DNA from: Theropithecus gelada
Lineage: Eukaryota > Chordata > Mammalia > Primates > Cercopithecidae
NCBI RefSeq assembly: GCF_003255815.1
Contig: NC_037681.1
Location: forward strand, 76,258,386-76,322,385
Direction: 5' to 3'
DNA: 64,000 nt
Shown here: positions 61,801 to 64,000 of the stretch, one piece after another
Layout of the letters: every line of letters begins with the position of its first letter
How positions within the stretch are numbered: position 1 is the stretch's first letter
Program-made: the position numbers and the translations under genes
Notes under the pieces: model-generated
The model's input: the letters and a program-made list of their open reading frames with translations, nothing else
Told to the model about the DNA's origin: nothing
The model's database searches: none

Positions 61801-63996
61801 GCATAACACTGCGAATATACTTAATGTCAATGAATTGTACACTTAAAAATTGTTAAAACTGGCTGGGCGCAGTGGCTCACGCCTGTAATCCCAGCACTTA
61901 GGGAGGCCGAGGTGGGTGGATCACCTCAGGTCGGGAATTCGAGACCAGCCTGACCAACATGGAGAAATCCCCCTCTACTAAAAATACAAAAAATTGGGCC
62001 GGGCGCGGTGGCTCACGCCTGTAATCCCAGCACTTTGGGAGGCCGAGGCGGGTGGATCACAAGATCAGGAGATCGAGACCATCCTGGCTAACACGGTGAA
62101 ACCCCATCTCCACCAAAAACACAAAAAATTAGCCTGGGGCGGTGGCAGGCGCCTGTAGTCCCAGCTACTCAGGAAGCTGAGGCAGGAGAATGGCCTGAAC
62201 CCCGGAGGTGGAGCTTGCAGTGAGCCAAGAGCACACCATTGCACTCCAGCCTGGGCTATAGAGCAAGACTCCATCTCAAAAAAAAACCAACAACAAAAAA
62301 AATTAGCTGGGGGTGCTGGCGCATGCCTGTAATCCAGCTACTCAGGAGGCTGAGACAGGAGAATCACTTCTCTCTGCCAAGAGGCGGAGGTTGTAGTGAG
62401 CAGAGATCATGTCATTGCACTCCAGCTTGGGCAACAAGAGCAAAACTCCATCTCAAAACATAAATAAATAAATAGTTAAAACAGTGAATTTTATGTTATA
62501 TATATTCTACCTGAATTTTAGAAACACAAATATTATATTTTATAAAAAGCTGAAACATAGACCACTTAAAAATATAAAAGGCTGGGCCAGGCACGGTGGC
62601 TCACACCTATAATCCCAGCACTTTTAGGAGGCTGAGGCAGGCGGATTGCCTGAGCTCAGGAGTTCGACACCAGCCTGGGCAACACAGTGAAACCCCCTCT
62701 CTACTAAAAATACAAAAAATCGGCCGGGCGCGGTGGCTCAAGCCTGTAATCCCAGCACTTTGGGAGGCCGAGACGGGCGGATCACGAGGTCAGGAGATCG
62801 AGACCATCCTGGCTAACATGGTGAAACCCCGTCTCTACTAAAAAATACAAAAAACTAGCCGGGCGAGGTGGCGGGCAACTGTAGTCCCAGCTACTCGGGA
62901 GGCTGAGGCAGGAGAATGGCATAAACCCAGGAGGCGGAGCTTGCAGTGAGCTGAGATCCGGCCACTGCACTCCAGCCTGGGCCACAAAGCGGGACTCTGT
63001 CTCAAAAAAAAAAAAAAAAAAATACAAAATATCAGCTGGGTATGGTGGCGCACACCTGTAGTCCCAGCTAATTGGGAGGCTGAGGAAGAAGAATTGTTTG
63101 AACCCAGGAGGCGCAGGTTGCAGTCAGCCAAGATTGTGCCACTGCATTGGTGACAGAATGAGACTCCAATTCAAAAAAACAAACAAATAAAAGGTTGCAC
63201 TAAAACCACAAGATATAAAGTCCTAATTTCTTTTGTTTACTTTAAATATACTTAATAATGCATTTAAACAAAATAAATCTTTCAAAAAACAGAGGGTAAA
63301 AACACCAGCTTGAACTATTAAGGGAACTAAGTATCTGAAAAATGGAATTGTGAAGAATATCTTTTTACTTACCTGCAACATGCTGACTATCTCAACTTTG
63401 TTGAAGAAAATAAAAGACGTAAGAGTAGAAAGAAAATTCTCTTCAAAAACAGATGGTGTGGGCAAAATGATGTCCTGAATGTACTGTACCCTGTAAGTCT
63501 GATGTATTTTTTGCCTTAGTTCAGAGTCTGTTATTGGTATAACTTCCTTAAACTTTGCAGTTTTGGTCAAGAATTCTCTATGTCTTTTTGGCTGAGCCAA
63601 AGCAGGGTCATATTCAAGGCATCCCACGACATCCATGATACACTCATCAGAAAACATTACCTCAAAAAGAGTTGCCTTATTTAGGAATAAGATTCCTCTA
63701 ATAATTTCATACAAATGGTGTAAGCCTTCAGTGTTTTCTAGGTTCTCACAAGCTTGGAACAGCTGCAGTAGTTTTTTAATATAGCCTTCATTTTCCAAGG
63801 CGAGAGCCAGCTTTTCCCTACGGATAGGTGAGGAGAGCACTGAGGTAACTAAGTCAGCAATCTCTTCAAGTTTATTGAGTTCACATGTGGGCAGGTCAAT
63901 CAGATGACTAGTTTCAGGCATTTCTTCAAATCGTTCTTCTTCAGATTCATCAATGAGGTCCTGTGTGACTTCCACTGATGGGTCTTTACCTTGAAC
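12843..63996 (-). CDS. PPP4R3B: PPP4R3B (SMEK2): protein phosphatase 4 regulatory subunit 3B, all but the first exons
   Basis: Gene-level entry; 14 coding exons are listed separately. Joined, they encode 750 residues plus stop. This fits residues 100-849 of the human 849-residue form exactly (from memory). PP4R3 proteins join PP4C and PP4R2 in a nuclear Ser/Thr phosphatase complex that acts in DNA-damage recovery (gamma-H2AX and repair factors) and in centromere biology. An N-terminal EVH1-like domain, mostly off the window, binds short proline motifs. The SMEK/SMK-1 (DUF625) domain lies in the large first visible exon and the next few. Helical armadillo-type repeats follow, and the tail is acidic and then basic. 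No frameshift, in-frame stop or non-GT-AG site was found. The paralogue PPP4R3A is excluded by the HSHSHS insert and tail sequence. Confidence 0.96.
12939..14002 (-). other. PPP4R3B intron, mostly unique
   Basis: No clear repeat apart from a possible old MIR3/L3-like scrap near 13245-13320 ('ggaaaggacattggagatgc'), which I would not insist on. No exon or RNA gene seen. Confidence 0.5.
14003..14290 (+). repeat. Alu, right arm shortened
   Basis: Starts 'gggcgggcacagtggctt'. The right arm lacks part of the 'ttgcagtgagccgag' block. A-tail at about 14270-14288. Confidence 0.9.
14299..14800 (+). repeat. MIR SINE split by an Alu
   Basis: Before the Alu: 'cttgggcaagtggtttaata', 'tctctgcctcagtttgtctg', 'taaaattggtatagtagtat'. 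After it: 'agcacttcagcacagtgctt', 'ggtatgtagttagtgttcaa'. This is the order of the ancient MIR element on the plus strand. The Alu at 14397-14709 lies between the halves. Confidence 0.8.
14397..14709 (+). repeat. Alu, full length, inserted in a MIR
   Basis: Starts 'ggccaggcacagtggctc' and ends in an 'aacaacaacaataaataaat' tail. Confidence 0.93.
15329..15373. repeat. (TA)n/(TG)n microsatellite
   Basis: 'tatatatatgtgtgtgtgtg' followed by 'tgtatatatatatatatata'. It abuts the T-tail side of the next minus-strand Alu and probably grew from that tail. Confidence 0.85.
15374..15641 (-). repeat. Alu, full length
   Basis: Starts 'tatagtcttgctctgtcgcc' and ends 'gtgagccaccatgcccggct'. Diverged. Confidence 0.9.
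15642..16389 (-). other. PPP4R3B intron, unique
   Basis: Purine-rich on the plus strand. It holds a 76-codon plus-strand frame (15685-15915) rich in K, R and Q that follows the base bias. I see no family match and do not call it a gene. Confidence 0.5.
17035..17350 (-). repeat. Alu, full length, (TTTA)n tail
   Basis: (TTTA)n at about 17035-17080, then 'ttgagacgtggtctcactct'. It ends 'gagactctgcacctggcc'. Confidence 0.92.
17994..18285 (+). repeat. AluY-like, first of a tandem pair
   Basis: Starts 'ggccaggtgcagtggctc' and has 'catcctggctaacacagtga' (no left-arm deletion). The A-tail at 18271-18285 joins the next Alu directly. Confidence 0.93.
18286..18688 (+). repeat. Young Alu of Old World monkey type, with an assembly gap in its tail
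   Basis: Head 'ggccgggcgcggtggctc' is near consensus, so the copy is young. It lacks about 12 bp in the left arm ('gagaccacggtgaaacc') and has 'gagatccggccactgcactc' in the right arm. I know both changes from macaque and baboon AluYRa-type elements. The A-tail is broken by 97 N at 18562-18658. Confidence 0.9.
18562..18658. other. Assembly gap (97 N)
   Basis: N run with A on both sides, so it lies inside an Alu A-tail. The true length is unknown. Confidence 0.98.
18850..18988 (+). repeat. Alu fragment
   Basis: 'agcactttgggaggccgagg' to 'gtcgcacacctgtaatccta'. The head and most of the right arm are missing. Confidence 0.85.
19000..19330 (+). repeat. L1 3' end fragment
   Basis: 'gtaactacaaaaagctggaa', 'acaacttgaatgcccatcga', 'taggggctaattataaatta' match the sense 3' region of old L1M elements. 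The ends are uncertain. Confidence 0.6.
20042..20566 (-). repeat. MIR SINE split by an Alu
   Basis: Plus-strand sequence is the complement of MIR: 'gcagtgttctcagcatttta', 'aaagtaggtactattttatc', then after the Alu 'taacttattcaaggtgatac', 'agctagaaagaggcagagtc', 'aacatttgaacccaaacaac'. Confidence 0.83.
20166..20440 (+). repeat. Alu, no A-tail, inside the MIR
   Basis: 'cagccaggcatgctggctaa' to 'gtgacagagtgagactgtcg'. It is old and diverged. Confidence 0.9.
20577..20868 (-). repeat. Alu, full length
   Basis: 'ttttttgagacagggtctca' to 'gtaagccactgtgcccagcc'. It is inverted relative to the Alu 137 bp to the left. Confidence 0.92.
21755..22030 (+). repeat. Alu, head truncated, (AAAAT)n tail
   Basis: Starts at 'cttgggaggccgaggtgggc'. 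'aaataaaatgaaattct' before it and 'aaataaaattct' after it look like the target duplication. Confidence 0.9.
22163..22356 (-). CDS. PPP4R3B: PPP4R3B exon: serine-rich disordered tail (residues ~754-818)
   Basis: Acceptor AG is at 22358-22357 and donor gtaggt starts at 22162. The 194 nt finish the codon begun at 27674 (G plus CA gives A) and end in phase 0. It starts AKESEDKENLPKRTSPGGFK, continues with FTFSHSASAANGTNSKSVVA, and ends in TSVTATK. PKRTSPGG is a basic patch next to an SP site, and the rest is low-complexity S/T/N. From memory this copy has T and A where human has I (VVAQI) and P (TTNLP), as expected in a weakly constrained region. Confidence 0.95.
22453..22772 (+). repeat. Alu, full length, 40-base A-tail
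   Basis: Starts 'gcctgggcacggtggctc'. The tail at 22735-22771 ends in one ambiguous base (n at 22772). Confidence 0.92.
22815..23171 (+). repeat. MaLR 5' LTR
   Basis: 357 bp with TG...CA ends. It contains 'gtgagttctcacgagatctg' and a 3' part with 'aattgtaagtcaattatacc'. It is followed by 'gaaaatttgtaccaggagtg', the usual start of the internal part. Confidence 0.86.
23221..23507 (+). repeat. Alu with a 17-bp target duplication
   Basis: AAAGATACCTGAAAATG lies just before (ending 23220) and just after (from about 23507) the Alu. This gives the exact insertion site in the MaLR internal part. Confidence 0.95.
23876..24182 (+). repeat. Alu, full length
   Basis: 'gggctgggcatggcacggtg' has a small duplication in the head. 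A-tail at 24161-24182. Confidence 0.92.
25357..26036 (+). repeat. MaLR 3' LTR, split by an Alu
   Basis: Starts 'tgataaggtttggctcttgt' and ends 'cgaactaataca'. Without the Alu it is about 370 bp, similar to the 5' LTR. Confidence 0.86.
25511..25811 (+). repeat. Alu, (CAAA)n tail, inside the 3' LTR
   Basis: AAAAGTGTGTGGCAC flanks both sides (25494-25508 and from 25812), a 15-bp target duplication. Confidence 0.95.
26731..27030 (-). repeat. Alu, full length
   Basis: 'tttttgttttgtttttgaga' to 'gtgagccaccatgcccagca'. 'ataaatttt' flanks both sides. Confidence 0.92.
27674..27858 (-). CDS. PPP4R3B: PPP4R3B exon: acidic hinge (residues ~692-753)
   Basis: Acceptor 'tttcttacag' (AG at 27860-27859); donor gtattc starts at 27673. 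The 185 nt enter with two bases carried from 28325 (AG plus T gives S) and leave one base. It reads VPSILRSNRFRRDAKALEED, then EEMWFNEDEEEEGK, VVVAPAEKSKPEDD and FPDNYEKFMETKK. A basic RSNRFRR patch is followed by an acidic block around a tryptophan, probably a flexible linker. From memory human has A, V and P where this copy reads V (GKV), A (APA) and S (EKS). Confidence 0.95.
28325..28464 (-). CDS. PPP4R3B: PPP4R3B exon (residues ~646-691)
   Basis: Acceptor 'cttgtacag' (AG at 28466-28465); donor gtatgg starts at 28324. The 140 nt start in phase 0 and leave two bases. It reads EDIKSLTAHIVENFYKALES, IEYVQTFKGLKTKYEQEKDR, then QNQKLN. The helical pattern fits the last helices of the repeat domain leading into a charged coil. 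Confidence 0.96.
28742..28840. repeat. (TA)n microsatellite with a 4-base gap
   Basis: Alternating TA on both sides of 'ataaccttnnnnttata' (N at 28792-28795). The array is about 95 bp and self-complementary, and its true length is not known from this assembly. Confidence 0.95.
28842..29020 (-). repeat. MIR SINE
   Basis: Complement of MIR on the plus strand: 'gcacttttatatacaatttc', 'attatccccattttagagaa', 'ccaaagcacacagctggtta'. It directly abuts the TA array. Confidence 0.78.
29021..30224 (-). other. PPP4R3B intron, unique
   Basis: No repeat family recognised apart from short A runs. No exon-like segment. Confidence 0.5.
30225..30542 (+). repeat. Alu, full length
   Basis: CAAATTATTTCC before and CAAATTCTTTCC after give a 12-bp target duplication with one change. 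Confidence 0.93.
30715..30897 (+). repeat. MIR SINE
   Basis: 'gtgctactatccaatggatg', 'taggtcacttaataactttg', 'ctgatctataaaatacggta' follow the MIR order. Diverged. Confidence 0.6.
30932..31220 (-). repeat. Alu, full length
   Basis: ACCAAATGAATT flanks both sides, a clean 12-bp target duplication. Confidence 0.94.
31707..31876 (-). CDS. PPP4R3B: PPP4R3B exon: helical repeats (residues ~589-645)
   Basis: Acceptor 'ttttattag' (AG at 31878-31877); donor gtaagt starts at 31706. The 170 nt complete the codon begun at 36132 (T plus GT gives C) and end in phase 0. It reads ALRFMRRIIGLKDEFYNRYI, TKGNLFEPVINALLDNGTRY, then NLLNSAVIELFEFIRV. Alternating amphipathic helices fit the armadillo-like part of PP4R3 proteins. 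Confidence 0.96.
32118..32146. repeat. (AAC)n microsatellite
   Basis: About nine 'aac' units on the plus strand, next to 'aaaaaacagt'. It lies in an otherwise unique intron stretch (31877-33410), with one Alu remnant at 32536. Confidence 0.85.
32536..32641 (+). repeat. Alu remnant with a large internal deletion
   Basis: 'gccgaggcgggcggatcacg' runs to 'gtgaaaccccgtct' and then jumps to 'atgagactctgtctcaaaac', so most of the right arm is missing. (CAAA)n tail. Confidence 0.88.
33411..33713 (+). repeat. Alu, full length
   Basis: 'gtggctgcgtgcagtgattc' head, A-tail at 33695-33713. 'ggaaatt' before and 'ggaaat' after. Confidence 0.92.
34029..34324 (-). repeat. Alu, full length
   Basis: 'ttttttttttgagacagagt' to 'gtgagccattgcgcctggcc'. 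Confidence 0.93.
34440..34657 (+). repeat. Young Alu with the left-arm deletion, 3' end cut off
   Basis: Shows the short 'gagattgagaccacggtgaa' junction, as at 18286. It stops after 'gcggagcttgcagtgagctc' and has no A-tail, so the end was lost by deletion or incomplete insertion. Confidence 0.9.
35546..36131 (-). other. PPP4R3B intron, unique
   Basis: AT-rich with no element recognised. It leads to the donor of the next exon at 36131. Confidence 0.5.
36132..36290 (-). CDS. PPP4R3B: PPP4R3B exon: helical repeats (residues ~536-588)
   Basis: Acceptor 'tcttttgtag' (AG at 36292-36291); donor gtaagt starts at 36131. The 159 nt enter and leave in phase 1, so skipping keeps the frame. It reads DNYQTAQLLALILELLTFCV, EHHTYHIKNYIMNKDLLRRV, then LVLMNSKHTFLAL. 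It is strongly helical and leucine-rich, part of the armadillo-like core, so skipping would remove two or three helices. Confidence 0.96.
36394..36699 (-). repeat. Alu, full length, old
   Basis: T run, 'tgagacaaggtctcactctg', diverged body, ending 'aagcccctgcacctggccc'. It is only 104 bp upstream of the exon at 36132-36290. Confidence 0.92.
37097..37391 (-). repeat. AluY-like, full length
   Basis: AAGATTCT flanks both sides. 'gggcgtgg'-type complement 'ccaccacgcccggctaattt' is near consensus. Confidence 0.94.
37433..37733 (-). repeat. AluY-like, full length
   Basis: Lies 41 bp from the previous Alu in the same orientation. 'atataca' is found before and after. Confidence 0.94.
37942..38227 (-). 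repeat. Alu, full length
   Basis: AGACAAGGAAATATT flanks both sides, a perfect 15-bp target duplication. Confidence 0.95.
38573..38865 (+). repeat. Alu, full length
   Basis: 'aaggcaattcct' before and 'aaagcaattctt' after. (CAAA)n tail. Confidence 0.93.
38964..39242 (+). repeat. Alu with an internal deletion
   Basis: After 'ctaaaaatacaaag' it jumps to 'ttgggaggctgaggcagaag', losing about 50-60 bp of the right-arm start. The tail is a mix of 'aaac' units. Confidence 0.92.
39849..39890 (-). CDS. PPP4R3B: PPP4R3B 42-nt exon (residues ~522-535)
   Basis: Acceptor 'tttttattag' (AG at 39892-39891); donor gtaagt starts at 39848. It enters and leaves in phase 1 and gives DNIVGSNKNNTICP. It is very short, frame-neutral and polar, so it could be skipped. 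Both splice sites are strong, which fits regular use. Confidence 0.94.
40380..41010 (+). mobile_element. L1M-type LINE 3' end, host of a PPP4R3B exon
   Basis: Plus-strand L1 text: 'ggagcattatttgtaatagc', 'aaaaagctagaaacaaatgc', 'tgataaactccaaattcagc', 'ccaactatatctgtaatgtt', 'gtctgttatactattatcta'. It ends with 'aagtgttttattaaaatg' near 41000. This is the order of an old L1M 3' region, 3' UTR and terminus. PPP4R3B exon 40785-40880 lies inside it on the opposite strand. Confidence 0.8.
40785..40880 (-). CDS. PPP4R3B: PPP4R3B optional 32-residue cassette exon, LINE-derived (residues ~490-521)
   Basis: Acceptor 'ttttttttcag' (AG at 40882-40881); donor gtatgc starts at 40784. It is exactly 96 nt with phase 1-1. 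It encodes DFFLKHYRYSWSFVCTPS, then HSHSHSTPSSSISQ. The His-Ser repeat comes from a 'cattcc' hexamer repeat. From memory, human long (849) and short (817) forms differ by exactly this insert. The plus-strand complement is L1M 3' UTR sequence, so the exon arose from an antisense LINE. It sits between helical repeats, probably as a surface loop. V replaces the I I remember in human (SWSFI). Confidence 0.94.
41030..41400 (-). repeat. Old L1 fragment
   Basis: 'ctatatagtattccattatt', 'acaatgcagcaacattcttg', 'gaaatggaactgatagtatt' resemble L1 3' UTR text in the minus orientation. The boundary with the plus L1M at 40380-41010 is unclear. Confidence 0.55.
42225..42327 (-). CDS. PPP4R3B: PPP4R3B exon (residues ~456-489)
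   Basis: Acceptor 'ttctgtttcag' (AG at 42329-42328); donor gtagga starts at 42224. The 103 nt start in phase 0 and leave one G, which is completed by AT of the next exon used (D in every case). It reads KTEKSEFLNFFYNHCMHVLT, then APLLTNTSEDKCEK. The first 20 residues form a helix; the end is a polar loop where the optional insert joins. Confidence 0.96.
42328..43435 (-). other. PPP4R3B intron, no recognised element
   Basis: AT-rich unique sequence. Several short frames are present, none with family resemblance or splice context. Confidence 0.5.
43436..43862 (-). repeat. L1 3' UTR fragment split by an Alu
   Basis: 'ttattgtgataaaatcacac', 'aacataaaacttgctattta', then after the Alu 'atttttaagtgtacagttta', 'gtagtgttaagtatattcac'. 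This is a common L1MB 3' UTR segment. Confidence 0.65.
43506..43803 (+). repeat. Alu, full length, (AAT)n tail
   Basis: 'ggtcaggcgcagcggctc' head; tail 'aaaataataataataataat'. Confidence 0.93.
44104..44235 (-). CDS. PPP4R3B: PPP4R3B exon (residues ~412-455)
   Basis: Acceptor 'ttttgccaccag' (AG at 44237-44236); donor gtaaga starts at 44103. 44 codons, phase 0-0: DILLINVVIEQMICDTDPEL, GGAVQLMGLLRTLIDPENML, ATTN. Two amphipathic helices around an acidic turn, part of the armadillo-like core. This is among the best conserved parts of the family, and I see no difference from human by memory. Confidence 0.97.
44801..44999 (-). repeat. Alu, partial, (TTTA)n tail
   Basis: 'ttgaaacggagtcttattct' to 'ttttagtagagactgtccg'. 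The left arm is missing and the right arm has lost about 40 bp. Confidence 0.87.
45408..45697 (+). repeat. Alu, full length
   Basis: 'ggctgggtgcaatggcccac' to 'aggactctgtcttaaaaaca'. Confidence 0.92.
45768..46162. mobile_element. MER2-like Tigger (TcMar) DNA transposon relic
   Basis: 'ccatactcatggattcaacc', 'caactatttacatagcattt', 'gcattgtatcaggtattata', 'taggttatatgcaaatttta', 'cagatactgagggatgacta' follow the MER2 consensus as I remember it, with decayed inverted ends. It is non-coding. Confidence 0.75.
46334..46474 (-). repeat. Alu monomer (FLAM/FRAM-like)
   Basis: 'ttgtttgagcaggatcttgc' to 'gcatgcaccaccagcacatc': one arm only, diverged. Confidence 0.8.
46938..47237 (+). repeat. AluY/S, full length
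   Basis: 'ggccgggtgcggtggctc' head; A-tail at 47219-47237. Confidence 0.93.
47395..47700. repeat. Possible old L1 3' UTR segment
   Basis: 'aatcccatgtatccatccca', 'gcttcaacaattattaattc', 'accaatcttgtttaatacac' recall an L1ME/L1M 3' segment. Too diverged to set the strand or limits. Confidence 0.4.
47701..48783 (-). other. PPP4R3B intron, unique
   Basis: AT-rich with no repeat family, exon or RNA gene recognised. Confidence 0.5.
48784..49018 (+). repeat. Alu with an internal deletion
   Basis: 'gatcagacatggtggctcat' head. After 'ggcaggcgtggcggtgcaca' it jumps to 'gaggttacagtgagccaaga', losing about 65 bp. Confidence 0.9.
49190..49508 (-). mobile_element. L1P 3' end
   Basis: Complement of the primate L1 3' terminus: 'ggggaacaggtggtgtttgg', 'gtgcacccatcacccaagca', 'cctcatagcttagctcccac', 'aagttgagaacatatgatgt'. 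About 320 bp, truncated. Confidence 0.85.
49920..50036 (-). CDS. PPP4R3B: PPP4R3B exon (residues ~373-411)
   Basis: Acceptor 'ccttttatcag' (AG at 50038-50037); donor gtaagt starts at 49919. 39 codons, phase 0-0: GMDDLQVRSAATDIFSYLVE, FSPSMVREFVMQEAQQSDD. The RSAATDIFSYLVE and SMVREFVMQEA stretches are helices of the armadillo-like repeat that follows the SMEK domain. The last codon is GAC, with the C at 49920. Confidence 0.97.
50649..51165 (+). mobile_element. hAT-type DNA transposon relic, copy 1
   Basis: Starts 'cagcagttctcaaaagtgtg' (a CAG.GTTCTCAAA terminus is typical of Charlie-type hAT elements). It continues 'ttttccagaggctgcgtgac' and 'cactaaattttttgttttga'. The second terminus is worn away. 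It shares its consensus with the copy at 59720-60635, which lies in the opposite orientation. The subfamily is not named with confidence. Confidence 0.6.
51515..51631 (-). CDS. PPP4R3B: PPP4R3B exon (residues ~334-372)
   Basis: Acceptor 'taacattacag' (AG at 51633-51632); donor gtaatt starts at 51514, a weaker donor than its neighbours. 39 codons, phase 0-0: VNFFKEFCAFSQTLQPQNRD, AFFKTLAKLGILPALEIVM. This belongs to the end of the SMEK/SMK-1 domain and its helices. Confidence 0.97.
52201..52500 (+). repeat. Alu, full length
   Basis: 'ggcggggcatagtggctc' head; ends 'aagactctttttcaaaaaga'. Confidence 0.92.
53118..53418 (+). repeat. Alu, full length
   Basis: 'aaaagcatcg' before and 'agaagcatcg' after mark the insertion site. 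It lies 350 bp downstream (in the sense of the gene) of the exon at 53769. Confidence 0.94.
53769..53846 (-). CDS. PPP4R3B: PPP4R3B exon (residues ~308-333)
   Basis: Acceptor 'ttttttcatgcag' (AG at 53848-53847); donor gtaagt starts at 53768. 26 codons, phase 0-0: EDEKFLSEVFAQLTDEATDD, DKRREL. It is a short charged helix-turn-helix inside the SMEK domain. Introns of about 9.5 kb (upstream) and 2.1 kb (downstream) flank it. Confidence 0.97.
53847..54547 (-). other. PPP4R3B intron, unique
   Basis: No recognisable element before the Alu at 54548. Confidence 0.5.
54548..54835 (+). repeat. Alu, full length, (AAC)n tail
   Basis: 'ggctgggtgcggtggctc' head; tail 'caacaacaacaacaaaataa'. Confidence 0.93.
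54836..55550 (-). other. PPP4R3B intron, unique
   Basis: AT-rich; nothing recognised. Confidence 0.5.
55551..55833 (-). repeat. Alu, old, shortened
   Basis: 'ttttcttgagtctcactctg' to 'catgagccaccatgcccagc'. The 'caaagtgctgggattaca' block is deleted. Confidence 0.88.
55834..57300 (-). other. PPP4R3B intron, mostly unique
   Basis: Nothing recognised apart from a possible MIR complement near 56590-56740 ('agagactgaggtccaaaaag', 'gattgagaatccaggcctcc'). Confidence 0.5.
57301..57597 (+). repeat. Alu, full length
   Basis: 'ggctgggggcagtggctc' head; A-tail at 57581-57597. 'aaatttaatttct' before and 'aaaattaattact' after look like the target duplication. Confidence 0.93.
57933..58231 (+). repeat. 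AluY-like, full length
   Basis: 'aagaaaccacaggtg' before and 'aagaaactacaagtg' after give a 15-bp target duplication with two changes. Confidence 0.94.
58361..58493 (+). repeat. Alu monomer (FLAM-like)
   Basis: 'gggccaggtatggtggttca' to 'tctacaaaaaataaaataaa': left arm only, diverged. Confidence 0.82.
58575..59040 (+). mobile_element. L1P 3' end with A-tail
   Basis: Sense primate L1: 'gtatgttgatggcagcacta', 'gtggaatacaaacgaaatgt', 'gcaacgtgaatggagctgga', 'gtgggtacacatggacatta', 'aagtaccctttgaatct', then A-tail at about 59026-59040. 5' truncated, as usual. Confidence 0.9.
59736..60033 (-). repeat. Alu, full length
   Basis: T run, 'cagatagtctcactctgtca', ending 'gagccaccacacctggcc'. 'taaactc' is found before and after. 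Confidence 0.93.
60056..60187 (+). repeat. Alu monomer (FLAM-like)
   Basis: 'ggctgggtacagtggctcac' to 'ctatataaaaaataaaatga'. It lies 22 bp from the previous, oppositely oriented Alu, so the two can pair. Confidence 0.87.
60636..61336 (-). other. PPP4R3B intron, unique
   Basis: No element, exon or RNA gene recognised. Confidence 0.5.
61337..61640 (+). repeat. Alu, full length, (AAT)n tail
   Basis: 'agctgcatca' is found just before and after, part of a target duplication 'aaatatagctgcatca' / 'aaatagctgcatca'. Confidence 0.94.
61861..62475 (+). repeat. Outer Alu, split by a younger Alu
   Basis: Left arm 61861-61996, right arm 62287-62475. The inner Alu sits in the A-rich linker between the arms. 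Confidence 0.92.
61997..62286 (+). repeat. Inner AluY
   Basis: Head 'ggccgggcgcggtggctcac' is consensus-like, with 'catcctggctaacacggtga'. It is complete and inserted in the linker of the outer Alu. Confidence 0.93.
62585..63189 (+). repeat. Outer Alu, split by a younger Alu
   Basis: Left arm 62585-62721, right arm 63021-63189, (AAAC)n tail. The break is again in the A-rich linker. Confidence 0.92.
62722..63020 (+). repeat. Inner young AluY of Old World monkey type
   Basis: 'ggccgggcgcggtggctcaa' head and 'gagatccggccactgcactc' right arm, without the left-arm deletion seen at 18286. 'aatacaaaa' lies on both sides. Confidence 0.92.
63373..63996 (-). CDS. PPP4R3B: PPP4R3B large exon: SMEK/SMK-1 domain (residues ~100-307)
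   Basis: The acceptor AG is at 63998-63997, at the very edge of the window; donor gtaagt starts at 63372. It has 208 codons, phase 0-0. It starts VQGKDPSVEVTQDLIDESEE, where VQGKDPS continues the end of the EVH1-like domain. An acidic linker (ERFEEMPETSHLIDLP) follows, then the SMEK/SMK-1 (DUF625) domain starting about CELNKLEEIADLV. Family blocks seen include EGLHHLYEIIRGILFLNK, DVVGCLEYDPALAQPKRH and REFLTKTAKFKEVIPI. It ends FIFFNKVEIVSMLQ. It shows no difference from human that I can recall. Confidence 0.97.
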
Positions 63997-64000
63997 CTAA

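Larger units (their letters stand above)
61655..62520 (+). repeat. L1M 3' end split by nested Alus
   Basis: 'gaatagtgattaccaagagc', 'tggaaagagggaatatgggt', 'ggatagtggtgactgttgca', 'caatgaattgtacacttaaa', then after the Alus 'aacagtgaattttatgttat'. 'gttaaaac' on both sides marks the Alu insertion. Confidence 0.75.

Noticed and set aside
63223..63372. Continuation of the large PPP4R3B frame past the donor (about 50 codons ending FKVNKRN)
   Set aside because: A strong CAG|GTAAGT donor at 63373/63372 and the family sequence, which continues at 53846, show this is intron.
1..64000. CRISPR arrays, operons, phage or bacterial systems
   Set aside because: The window is ordinary primate chromosome with split genes and SINE/LINE repeats. 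No direct-repeat/spacer pattern or prokaryotic gene was found.

Overview
This is nuclear DNA from a primate, most likely an Old World monkey. Two split protein genes lie tail to tail in a background of dozens of Alu elements, L1, L2, MIR, MaLR and hAT/Tigger fossils. The monkey assignment rests on several young Alu copies. They carry the 'gatccggccactgcactcc' right-arm variant (18286-18688, 62722-63020) and/or a deletion of about 12 bp in the left arm, 'gagaccacggtgaaac' (18286-18688, 34440-34657). I know both as marks of cercopithecid AluYRa-type elements. Protein differences from the human sequences I remember fit this.

Layout. Positions 57-7571 (+) hold the last four coding exons of CFAP36 (CCDC104), ending at a TAA at 7569-7571 with an AATAAA at 7617-7622. 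A gap of about 2.2 kb follows, full of Alu copies and an L2 relic. From about 9.86 kb to the right edge, the minus strand carries PPP4R3B (SMEK2). Its 3' UTR of about 3 kb (9855-12842) is followed by 14 coding exons, the last at 12843-12938 and the first visible one at 63373-63996. Joined in frame, these give 750 codons. That equals residues 100-849 of the 849-residue human long form, as I remember it. The first ~99 residues and the promoter lie beyond the right edge. All fully visible splice junctions are GT-AG, no exon is broken, and reading phase holds through every junction.

Working relations. PPP4R3B is a regulatory subunit of protein phosphatase 4. CFAP36 is a cilium-associated protein thought to bind ARL3. 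The two are neighbours by position, and nothing here suggests a shared pathway. Introns make up over 90% of the PPP4R3B part.

Most notable observation. The 96-nt exon at 40785-40880 (32 residues, the known optional insert of PPP4R3B) lies inside, and antisense to, the 3' UTR of an old L1M-type LINE (about 40380-41010). It is a transposon-derived, frame-preserving cassette exon. It and the next two exons (42 and 159 nt) all have phase 1-1, so any combination could be skipped in frame. A nearly complete MaLR element with a perfect 5-bp target duplication lies in another intron. I found no CRISPR array, operon or wholly new gene system.
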